Shown here: in pieces, positions 57,112-64,000 of the stretch
Position numbering within the stretch: the first letter of the stretch is position 1
How the letters are laid out: each line of letters begins with the position of its first letter
Notes under the pieces: model-generated
What the model saw: the letters and a program-made list of their open reading frames with translations, nothing else
What the model was told of the DNA's origin: nothing
Databases searched by the model: none
Position numbers and translations under genes: made by a program
Assembly (NCBI GenBank): GCA_031286585.1
Contig: JAITUC010000054.1
Location: 23,030-87,029, forward strand
Origin: Delftia acidovorans
Lineage (GTDB): Bacteria > Pseudomonadota > Gammaproteobacteria > Burkholderiales > Burkholderiaceae_C
Length of the DNA: 64,000 nucleotides
Direction of reading: 5' to 3'

Positions 57112-58809
57112 ATGTTCCTCCGACTTCTCTCCATCCGCACAAGGCTCATCGTTGCCTTCACCGTGCTTTTGCTCTTGCTGTGCATGGTGGCGGGCATCGG
57201 CTCACTACAGATCGCGCGGGTTCAGTTCAATGCCAATGACCTGGGCACGAACTGGCTGCCCTCCACCAGTGTGCTTGCCTCGATCCGGGCCAAGGCCAAC
57301 GAAGCCCGCCGCGCTGGGCTTCGCCACGTGATTGAGGAAGACGCGCAAAGAAAGCGTGCCCAGGAGGACCTGATGACGCAGGCCCAGAAGGCCCTGGTGT
57401 CGGAGCTGGCCATCTATGAAAAGCTCGTGTCCTCGCCCGAGGAGCGGCAGCTGTATGACAGGATGCTGGTGCTATGGGATGCGGTGCGCGCCGCCGACCG
57501 CAAGATGGTCGAGCTGTCCGGCGCAGGACCCGAGCAGCTTGCTCAGGCGCGCGTCCTGGCAACGGGAGCGTCCGCTCAGGCCTTCGCCCAGTTCATGGAC
57601 ATCGTCAGCCAGGACATTGCGCTGAACCAGGAAGGCGGGCGCAAGGCCACCGAGCAGGCCGAGAAAGACTACCACCTGGCGCTGTACCTTCTCGGCGGAC
57701 TGGCCGCACTGGCCGTGGCGTTGGGCGCTGTACTGGCCTGGGCGATCACGCGCTCGATCACCGAGCCCTTGCGCCTGGCGGTCTCGGTGGTGAACACGGT
57801 GGCGCATGGCGACCTCACGACCAACATCGTTGTACTGGGCAGGGACGAGCCAGCCCAGTTGCTCTCCGCCATGAGCAGCATGAACGACAAGCTGCGCGAA
57901 ATCATGGGCCGTGTACGCCAGAGCAGCGACAGCATTGCCACGGGATCGAGCGAAATCGCCTCTGGCAGCCTGGACCTGAGCCAGCGCACCGAGCAGCAGG
58001 CCAGCAACCTCGAGGAAACGGCTGCCTCGATGGAGGAGCTCACGGCCACGGTGCGCACGAATGCAGACACGGCCCAGCAAGCCAACAAGGTGGCCACGGC
58101 CGCATCCGCTTCCGCAGCAGAGGGTGGCCAGTCCGTTGCCCTGGTGGTGCGTACCATGCAGGACATCTCGGAGGCCTCGCGCAAGATTTCCGAGATCACG
58201 AACGTCATCGACTCCATTGCCTTCCAGACCAATATCCTGGCCCTCAACGCAGCGGTGGAGGCTGCGCGTGCAGGCGAACAGGGCCGAGGCTTCGCCGTGG
58301 TAGCCAGCGAGGTACGCGCGCTGGCCCAGCGCTCAGGGACGGCGGCCAAGGAGATCAAGGATCTGATTGGGGCCAATCTGGAGAAGGTCGAACGAGGCAC
58401 ACAAGTCGCCACTCTTGCTGGTGAGCAGATGGGCCGTATCGTCGAGCAGGTGCGCAGCGTGGACACCATGATCAGCGAGATCTCCAGCGCATCGGCCGAG
58501 CAGGCGGTGGGCATCCGTCAGGTCGGCGAGGCGGTGAGCCAGCTCGACCAGATGACGCAGCAAAACGCGGCGCTGGTCGAGCAAAGCTCGGCCGCTGCAG
58601 GCAGCCTGGAACAGCAGGCCGCATCCCTGGCGCAGATCGTCTCCACCTTCAAGATGCATCCCGAGCATGGCGCAAGCCAGCCTGGCGGGCTGCGCGCCGC
58701 GACCGCCCAGGCCATGGTCCCCAGGCAAGCGCAGCCCTCCAGGCCGCCACGCCTGTCGCCCGCCCGTACGCAGCCGCAGATCAAGGATGAGGAATGGGCG
58801 GCCTTCTGA
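57112..58809 (+). CDS. Methyl-accepting chemotaxis protein 2
   Basis: 565 residues with TAGGAGA before the ATG: a membrane helix (RLIVAFTVLLLLLCMVAGIGS), a 4HB-type periplasmic domain (about 35-190), a second helix (LALYLLGGLAALAVALGAVLAWAI), HAMP, and a signalling domain with the invariant tip (EITNVIDSIAFQTNILALNAAVEAARAGEQG). The C-terminal DEEWAAF is a CheR/CheB tether. It is divergent from the cheW/receptor pair across a region with simple repeats, and is followed by an HD-GYP gene 74 bases downstream. Confidence 0.93.
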   Translation: MFLRLLSIRTRLIVAFTVLLLLLCMVAGIGSLQIARVQFNANDLGTNWLPSTSVLASIRAKANEARRAGLRHVIEEDAQRKRAQEDLMTQAQKALVSELAIYEKLVSSPEERQLYDRMLVLWDAVRAADRKMVELSGAGPEQLAQARVLATGASAQAFAQFMDIVSQDIALNQEGGRKATEQAEKDYHLALYLLGGLAALAVALGAVLAWAITRSITEPLRLAVSVVNTVAHGDLTTNIVVLGRDEPAQLLSAMSSMNDKLREIMGRVRQSSDSIATGSSEIASGSLDLSQRTEQQASNLEETAASMEELTATVRTNADTAQQANKVATAASASAAEGGQSVALVVRTMQDISEASRKISEITNVIDSIAFQTNILALNAAVEAARAGEQGRGFAVVASEVRALAQRSGTAAKEIKDLIGANLEKVERGTQVATLAGEQMGRIVEQVRSVDTMISEISSASAEQAVGIRQVGEAVSQLDQMTQQNAALVEQSSAAAGSLEQQAASLAQIVSTFKMHPEHGASQPGGLRAATAQAMVPRQAQPSRPPRLSPARTQPQIKDEEWAAF

Positions 58810-58883
58810 CCTGAATTCGTACCGAAGCAGGCAAAAGACGGCAAGATGGTGCATTCATGTGAACCGTTGCGGGGTCCGAGTTC

Positions 58884-60119
58884 ATGATCAAGCGCATCAG
58901 CGTGCGCCAGCTGCGGCTGGGCATGTTTCTGGAAAGCTTCTGCGGCAGCTGGATGGAACACCCTTTCTGGCGCAGCCGCTTCAAGCTGGAAGACCCTGCC
59001 GACCTGGCGAGGATCCTGCACTCCCCCATTCAGGAAGTGTGGATCGATACCGCCAAGGGTCTGGATGTCGAGCAGGGTGGGCCGTCTTTCACCCGCGAGC
59101 AGGTCGATACCGTGATAGACGCCCAACTGTCCGAGATCTCGCAACTGGCGGAGTTGGAATGCGAACTGCGGCCTGTTGCCTTCGAGCAGGAAGTGAAACG
59201 GGCCGCCAGGATCTGCCACCAGTCCAGGCAGGCGATCACCGCCATGTTCCGCGAGGCGCGCATGGGCGAGGCGATCAACCAGGACAAGGCCCGTTCCGTG
59301 GTCGCCGAGGTGTCTGATTCGATCATTCGCAATCCGTGCGCGATGGTCAGCATCGCCAGGCTCAAGACCAGCGACGACTACACCTACATGCATTCGGTGG
59401 CGGTCTGCGCCTTGATGATCGTGCTGGCACGCCAGCTCGACCTGCCTCCTCACCAGGTGCGCCAGGCAGGCTATGCGGGGCTGCTGCACGACATCGGCAA
59501 AATGGCCATTGCCACCTCCATCCTGAACAAGCCCGGGCGTCTGACGGACCAGGAGTTTGACGAGATGCGTGAGCACCCGGCGCGAGGCCTGGAGTTGCTC
59601 AAGGCCAGTGGCGTCGATGACCCGGTCGTGTTGGATGTCTGCCTCCACCACCACGAGAAGGTGGATGGCACAGGCTATCCCCACAGGCTGCGCGGCGAAG
59701 ACATCAGTCTGCTGGCGAAGATGGGTGCGGTCTGCGATGTCTACGACGCCATCACCTCGGACCGCCCCTACAAGCGCGGCTGGGATCCTGCAGAGGCGGT
59801 GCACAGGATGGCCGAATGGAGCACCGGGCATTTCGACAAGACCGTGTTCCAGGCCTTCGTCAAAAGCATTGGCATCTATCCGGTGGGCTCGTTGGTGCGA
59901 CTGACAACGGGCCGGCTGGGTGTGGTCGTCGACCCGGGCCGCCAGTCCCTGACCTGTCCGCAGGTCAAGGTGTTCTATTCCACGGCGAGTGGCATGCGCA
60001 TACCACCTGAGACCATCGACTTGGCACGGCCTGGATGCCAGGAAAAGATTTCCAGCAGAGAAGATCCTGCGAAATGGGGATTCACAGACATTGATGCACT
60101 GTGGAAAGACCAGACCTAG
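58884..60119 (+). CDS. HD-GYP cyclic-di-GMP phosphodiesterase with DUF3391
   Basis: 411 residues. An N-terminal DUF3391-type segment (KRISVRQLRLGMFLESFCGS ... VWIDTAKG) precedes a helical linker and an HD-GYP domain: HSVAVCALM, GLLHDIGKMAIATSILNKPG, HHHEKVDGTGYPHRLRGEDI, and AVCDVYDAITSDRPYKRG. The HD and GYP motifs are intact, so hydrolysis of cyclic-di-GMP is expected, which normally favours motility. It lies next to chemoreceptors, consistent with that role. The tail after residue 360 is poorly conserved. Confidence 0.9.
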   Translation: MIKRISVRQLRLGMFLESFCGSWMEHPFWRSRFKLEDPADLARILHSPIQEVWIDTAKGLDVEQGGPSFTREQVDTVIDAQLSEISQLAELECELRPVAFEQEVKRAARICHQSRQAITAMFREARMGEAINQDKARSVVAEVSDSIIRNPCAMVSIARLKTSDDYTYMHSVAVCALMIVLARQLDLPPHQVRQAGYAGLLHDIGKMAIATSILNKPGRLTDQEFDEMREHPARGLELLKASGVDDPVVLDVCLHHHEKVDGTGYPHRLRGEDISLLAKMGAVCDVYDAITSDRPYKRGWDPAEAVHRMAEWSTGHFDKTVFQAFVKSIGIYPVGSLVRLTTGRLGVVVDPGRQSLTCPQVKVFYSTASGMRIPPETIDLARPGCQEKISSREDPAKWGFTDIDALWKDQT

Positions 60120-60536
60120 GGCCCGATTGCCCGAGGCGGGCCTGCCCGCTCCTTGACCAGACGGAAAAGGTCTGAGCTGGGCCCGTTCCAGGCCTTGCCC
60201 ATTCGATCAAGCAGCAGGGTTTCGCCACCAATATGGCCACTCAGTCAGGCCGACGGCCAAGCTCCGAGAGTGTGCAGGCGCGGCCATTGGAAGGGCGCCA
60301 CGGCGATGTGCTTGCCTACGACAAGCCTTCCATGACTGTGCGTACCTCCTGAAGAACATACCCGACAGCGTATTCGCCTAGACGCCGGCGCATGGTGATC
60401 CTCGGGTTGGCTACGCCCGTCAACCATGGGTAGCAATCGCATTAAATTGATAGAAAAATTAAATGAAATTTGATGAAATTGATACTTATGATGCAGCTAT
60501 CAGATCCAGCTTTTCTTTGTCATTCAAAGGCACCAC
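60120..60536. other. Intergenic region before the receiver/HD-GYP operon
   Basis: No gene is supported in this 417-base gap. A small GCCCG/CGGGC hairpin (60129-60141) lies just after the HD-GYP stop. The last 95 bases become very AT-rich and carry the 17-base element ATTTGATGAAATTGATA (60468-60484), preceded by ATTAAATTGATAGAAA, probably the promoter of the following operon. The middle part shows nothing I can name. Confidence 0.4.
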
Positions 60537-60908
60537 ATGCAAAAAATACTCATCGTGGAAGACCACGCAGACATCCGCAAGCTGTTGCGCATGACGCTTG
60601 AATTCCGTGACTTTGAAGTTATCGAGGCATGCGATGGCGACGAAGCCTGGTCGATGACCGAGAAGCTCAGGCCCGACATCGTCCTGCTCGACATCATGAT
60701 GCCGGGCACCATCAATGGCCTCGAGATATGCAACCGTATCAAGGCCTCGGACGAGCTGCTGCATACGCTGGTCATCCTGCTGACGGCCCGGGGCAGCGCC
60801 GAAGACCGCAAGGCGGGCATCCTCGCCGGAGCCGACGAATACCTGGTCAAGCCCTTCAGCACATTGAAGCTGCTGGAGACGATCGAAAGCCTGCAGGGGA
60901 TCGACTGA
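60537..60908 (+). CDS. Stand-alone receiver-domain response regulator
   Basis: 123 residues, a single CheY-like domain: acidic pair in IVEDHADI, phospho-acceptor Asp52 (VLLDIMMPG), Thr in LLTARG and Lys in LVKPFSTLK. No output domain. Its stop overlaps the following HD-GYP start (TGATG), so the phosphorylated receiver probably controls that phosphodiesterase in trans, equivalent to a split RpfG-type regulator. The PAS sensor at 62547 could be the upstream kinase. Confidence 0.9.
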   Translation: MQKILIVEDHADIRKLLRMTLEFRDFEVIEACDGDEAWSMTEKLRPDIVLLDIMMPGTINGLEICNRIKASDELLHTLVILLTARGSAEDRKAGILAGADEYLVKPFSTLKLLETIESLQGID

Positions 60909-61672
60909 TGGCCCATTACCAGACCGGCACCTCGGCAGAGCCATCGCGACGTTTCGATCCTGCCGCCGCGGAGCAGATGGAGCTGCTCATCCAGGACTTC
61001 GGCCGCATGTACCGCGAGCGCAACGATCTGCTCAAGGAAGTGACACGTGCGCACCACGAGACCCTGCTGCGCCTGGCCATGGCCGCAGAGCTCAAGGATG
61101 ACGATACCGGCTCGCACATCGTCCGCATCGGCTACCTGTCGGAGGCCCTGGCCCTGCGCCTGGGCTGCCGCATCGAATTTGCCAGCCTGCTGCGCAAGGC
61201 GGCCCCGATGCATGACATAGGCAAGGTCGGCATTCCGGACACCATCCTCAAGAAGAGGGGTCCGCTGGACCCGCAGGAGCGCCTCGTCATGAACCAGCAT
61301 GCCGAGATCGGCGCACGCCTGCTGGGCCAGTCGCGCATCCCTGTATTCCAGATGGCCGCCGAGATCGCCGCGAGCCACCACGAACGCTTCGACGGCAAGG
61401 GCTATCCAGAGGGTTTGGCAGGCGAAGACATCCCGCTGTCGGCGCGCATCACCTCCATCGTCGATATCTTCGACGCGCTCACCATGGACCGGGTGTACCG
61501 TCCGGCGTTCGAGCGAGGGAAGGCCCTGGAGATGATCGCGGCGGAACGGGGCAAGGCCCTGGACCCTGGAATCGTCGACGCTTTCATGGACAACATCGAA
61601 GAACTCGATGCGCTGCGCCTGGCGCTGACCCGGCAGTCTCCGTCCTTCAACGAACTGATCGACACCCCCTGA
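60908..61672 (+). CDS. HD-GYP phosphodiesterase, receiver-less
   Basis: 254 residues. A helical N-terminus (EQMELLIQDFGRMYRERNDL) leads into HD-GYP: AAPMHDIGKVGIPDTILKK, HHERFDGKGYPEGLAGEDIPL, IVDIFDALTMDRVYRPAF. All catalytic signatures are present. RpfG-type proteins normally have a fused N-terminal receiver; here the receiver is a separate overlapping gene. It should degrade cyclic-di-GMP under the control of that receiver. Confidence 0.9.
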   Translation: MAHYQTGTSAEPSRRFDPAAAEQMELLIQDFGRMYRERNDLLKEVTRAHHETLLRLAMAAELKDDDTGSHIVRIGYLSEALALRLGCRIEFASLLRKAAPMHDIGKVGIPDTILKKRGPLDPQERLVMNQHAEIGARLLGQSRIPVFQMAAEIAASHHERFDGKGYPEGLAGEDIPLSARITSIVDIFDALTMDRVYRPAFERGKALEMIAAERGKALDPGIVDAFMDNIEELDALRLALTRQSPSFNELIDTP

Positions 61673-61681
61673 AAGCAAGCC

Positions 61682-62521
61682 ATGCATCCATCATCGAAAT
61701 GTTTCGGCGCGTCGCCTCCTCGGCGCGCATGGGCCCGCCTGACAGCCGTTGCCGGATTGCTGCTGTGTCTTGCGCAGTGGTCCGGTTCTGCCAGGGCCGG
61801 CGAGGTTCTGGACCGGATTGCATCCACGAGTACCGTGCGTGTTTGCATATGGCCTGACTACTACGGCATCACCTTCCGTGACGCGCGCACAGGCAGGCTG
61901 GCAGGCATCGATGCGGAGCTCTCGGTGGAGCTGGCCAAGGACCTGGGCGTTCGGGTGCAGCATGTGGACTCCTCCTTTCCCAGGCTGATACCGGACCTGC
62001 TGGAGTCGCGCTGCGATGTCGCCATGTTCGCCGTGGGCATCCTTCCCGAGCGCCAAAAGCAGTTGCGCTTCACACAGCCGTATCTGAGCAGCGACATCTA
62101 CGGCGTGACCACCAAGAGCAATCGGACCGTGCAGTCCTGGGCGGACATCGACCAGCCTGGCGTGCAGGTTGCCGTGCAGCGCGGCACCTTCATGGAGCCC
62201 GTGATGCGCGAGACGCTCAGGCATGCGCGCCTCGTGTCCATCGAGCCACCCCAGAGCCGGGAAAAAGAACTCATGGCGGGTCGCGTGGACGTATTCATGA
62301 CCGACTACCCCTATAGCCGCAGGCTGCTCGACAGCTCCGACTGGGCCCGGCTGATCGCACCGACCAAGCCGTTTCATGTGCTTCCCTACGGCTACGCGAC
62401 CAGTCCGACCGACGCCAAGTGGCTCGCTCGCCTGGACCAGTTCGTCTCCGACATCCGGCGCGACGGCCGCCTGGCCAGGGCGGCGCGCAACAACGGCCTG
62501 ACCGCGATCGTTGCCCCCTGA
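61682..62521 (+). CDS. Periplasmic amino-acid-type solute-binding protein (SBP_bac_3)
   Basis: 279 residues: a signal peptide (LTAVAGLLLCLAQWSGSARAG), then VRVCIWPDYYGITFRDARTGRLAGIDAELS, DLLESRCDVAMFAVGILPERQKQLRFTQPYLSSD and GRVDVFMTDYPYS, the family-3 binding pattern for amino acids or similar small ligands. No ABC permease follows; the next gene is a membrane PAS sensor, so the protein probably presents its ligand to that sensor instead of to a transporter. It starts nine bases after the HD-GYP gene. Confidence 0.88.
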   Translation: MHPSSKCFGASPPRRAWARLTAVAGLLLCLAQWSGSARAGEVLDRIASTSTVRVCIWPDYYGITFRDARTGRLAGIDAELSVELAKDLGVRVQHVDSSFPRLIPDLLESRCDVAMFAVGILPERQKQLRFTQPYLSSDIYGVTTKSNRTVQSWADIDQPGVQVAVQRGTFMEPVMRETLRHARLVSIEPPQSREKELMAGRVDVFMTDYPYSRRLLDSSDWARLIAPTKPFHVLPYGYATSPTDAKWLARLDQFVSDIRRDGRLARAARNNGLTAIVAP

Positions 62522-62546
62522 CCCTCCCCCGCAGGAGCCCAGCACC

Positions 62547-64000
62547 ATGCCGCACAGAGTCGCCATGCATCGCTTTCTGGGAGCCAGGCGCAGCGCCCAC
62601 TTCAAAGCCTTGATCCTGAGCTTTGCGCTGTGCGTGCTGGCGGGGCTTGTGCTCTTCATCTGGGGCCAACTGCACTCCCAGGCCGAGCAAAGCAGATCAC
62701 AGGCCGCATTGCTCAGCCGTGTCCTGGAGGATCAGACCGGCAAGACCTTCGAGACCGGCGAGGTTGCCCTGGCGAGCCTGGCCCACAATCCGATCATCCT
62801 GTCCGCCGACAGCCCGCGCGCCGCGCGCGAGGCGGCCATGGCGCAAGTGGTCGCCCAACTGCCGGTTCTGCGCAGCATGGCGCTGCTCGATGGCCAGGGC
62901 CACATCCTGGCAAGCACGCAGGCGGGCGAAGCAGGTCTGCAGATCGAGGTACAGCAGTTGCTGCCGGACAATGCACCGGCTCCGGTCCTGGGCAAGGTGC
63001 AGCTGGGGCGCCTTGTCACGGGCCGCAGCCTCTCATCCCTGGCCTTGGCCCCACATGCGACACCGCGGGGCGTCCACTACCTGCCCCAGATCCTGGCCTT
63101 CGAAAACGACAGCGGCGCACCCGCCGTGCTGGTGGGCCTGATCAATCCCGACGCTGTGGCCAACTTCTACCAGGCCACGCTGGAGACTCTCAGTTACGAG
63201 GCCGTTCTGCTGAGCTACGACGGCCAGCCACTGGCCAGCACGAACGCAGGCAAGGACCTGCAAACGCCCTCTGCGCGGCTGACCCCCATCTTCCAGAAAT
63301 GGCTGCCACGCAACGAATTCGGCTCCTATATTGGCGCCGGCCTGCTGGGGCTCCATGAGATCGTGTCCTTTCGCACGGTCCGCAACTGGCCCCTGCTGCT
63401 GGTGGTGGAGGAGCCCTACGCGGCGGTGATCGCGCGCTGGCTTGACGATGCCTTCGCCTTCTTCGTTGCCGGACTTGCGCTTCTTGCCCTGGTGCTCGGC
63501 CTGAGCGGATCGGTGCTCAAGACCCGCAGGGTCCAGCAATCGGCCCAACAGGCCATGGAAAAGGCCCAGGCGCGCATAGCCCGCAGCGAGCATGAGATGG
63601 CCGTGCTCATGCGCAGCGTGCAGGAGCTGATCTTCCGAACCGACAGCCAGGGCCGGCTGACCTTCGTGAACGCCCGCTGGGAGCAGTGGATCGGGCAGCC
63701 CAGCGTCGAGGCGGTCGGGCAGCCGCTGGAGGGCATCGTGCATGAAGCCTGCAGGCCCCAGATCCAGGCACTGCTCGACCCCCAGGCCAAGCTGGTCCTG
63801 CGCAACTGCCAGGCGCGCTTTCGCCTTCCCGACGAAAGGGAAATACTCTGCGACATCGCCGTAGTGCCCCTGCTGCGCGAGGGCCGGCTGGTGGGCTTTG
63901 CCGGCAGCGCCGTGGACGTGACCGCCCGCTGGAAGGCCCAGCAGGAGCTGCAGACCCAGCTGGCCTTCCAGCATCTGCTGTTCGAGACCACGCCCCTGCC
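62547..64000 (+). CDS. Membrane PAS-domain sensor protein, 3' end missing
   Basis: The frame is open from the ATG (GCAGGAG upstream) to the window edge, 484 codons so far. A membrane helix at about 20-40 (LILSFALCVLAGLVLFIWGQ), an extracytoplasmic sensor domain of about 260 residues, a second helix (FAFFVAGLALLALVLGLSGS, about 305-324), a short coiled coil, then a PAS domain (ELIFRTDSQGRLTFVNARWE ... VPLLREGRLVGFAGSAVDVT, about 360-470). A histidine kinase or GGDEF output may follow beyond the edge. Its place after the binding protein and receiver/HD-GYP genes suggests it is the sensor of that pathway. Confidence 0.8.
   Translation, partial: MPHRVAMHRFLGARRSAHFKALILSFALCVLAGLVLFIWGQLHSQAEQSRSQAALLSRVLEDQTGKTFETGEVALASLAHNPIILSADSPRAAREAAMAQVVAQLPVLRSMALLDGQGHILASTQAGEAGLQIEVQQLLPDNAPAPVLGKVQLGRLVTGRSLSSLALAPHATPRGVHYLPQILAFENDSGAPAVLVGLINPDAVANFYQATLETLSYEAVLLSYDGQPLASTNAGKDLQTPSARLTPIFQKWLPRNEFGSYIGAGLLGLHEIVSFRTVRNWPLLLVVEEPYAAVIARWLDDAFAFFVAGLALLALVLGLSGSVLKTRRVQQSAQQAMEKAQARIARSEHEMAVLMRSVQELIFRTDSQGRLTFVNARWEQWIGQPSVEAVGQPLEGIVHEACRPQIQALLDPQAKLVLRNCQARFRLPDEREILCDIAVVPLLREGRLVGFAGSAVDVTARWKAQQELQTQLAFQHLLFETTPL

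Overview
The window is GC-rich chromosomal DNA from a betaproteobacterium, most likely a Comamonadaceae member close to Delftia. The evidence is the codon usage, the Bug-family solute receptor, the IPTL-CTERM protein, the separate trpE and trpGDC genes, and a SpeD-SpeE fusion of the kind reported from Delftia acidovorans. No rRNA, tRNA, transposase, prophage or CRISPR array was seen.

Layout. 1-7492: tail of an XRE regulator, a LacI-type regulator with a near-perfect operator palindrome, and an overlapping sugar operon (binding protein, double ATPase, two permeases, ketose 3-epimerase, small kinase). 7515-11215: gamma-glutamyltransferase-like hydrolase and Bug receptor, divergent from a LysR regulator. 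11639-13686: a GTPase/roadblock signalling module. 13730-17325: Crp-like regulator, alkylsulfatase-like lipoprotein, ung. 17500-19758: two exported surface proteins. 19945-22734: trpC-trpD-trpG (minus strand) behind a leader peptide with tandem Trp codons. 22849-27493: a TelA operon with two solute-binding-like proteins, one carrying a VWA domain. 27633-29129: an unrecognised 498-residue protein.

29391-42764 is a long plus-strand run that starts at an FNR-type box: fabI, a tripartite ABC exporter (NodT-like outer-membrane protein, HlyD-like protein, double-ATPase/permease fusion, second permease), phasin, a DUF3141 protein with a PhaC-like Cys-Asp-His arrangement, a MaoC-Pta fusion and acetate kinase. 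This looks like a low-oxygen acetyl-phosphate/PHB locus joined to an exporter. 42778-44836: chorismate mutase and trpE (minus), with a second Trp-containing leader. 44924-46804: an autoregulated-looking three-gene operon (Phd/YefM-like protein, degenerate PIN-like protein, patatin-like phospholipase), the most unusual gene combination in the window. 46805-48028: a small orphan gene and a repeat-rich, highly palindromic stretch.

48029-54356: chalcone-isomerase-like exported protein, a two-component system with an upstream TetR-domain-like protein, a membrane protein, the SpeD-SpeE fusion and gph. 54454-64000: chemotaxis and cyclic-di-GMP genes (two chemoreceptors, cheW, two HD-GYP proteins, a lone receiver, a periplasmic amino-acid-type binding protein, and a PAS sensor that runs off the end). 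Simple-sequence tracts and shared AT-rich elements lie in its promoters.

On the minus strand the order gph ... trpE-chorismate mutase ... trpG-trpD-trpC looks like one ancestral operon pulled apart by two insertions of about 9 kb and 20 kb. All calls come from reading the sequence; no database search was possible.
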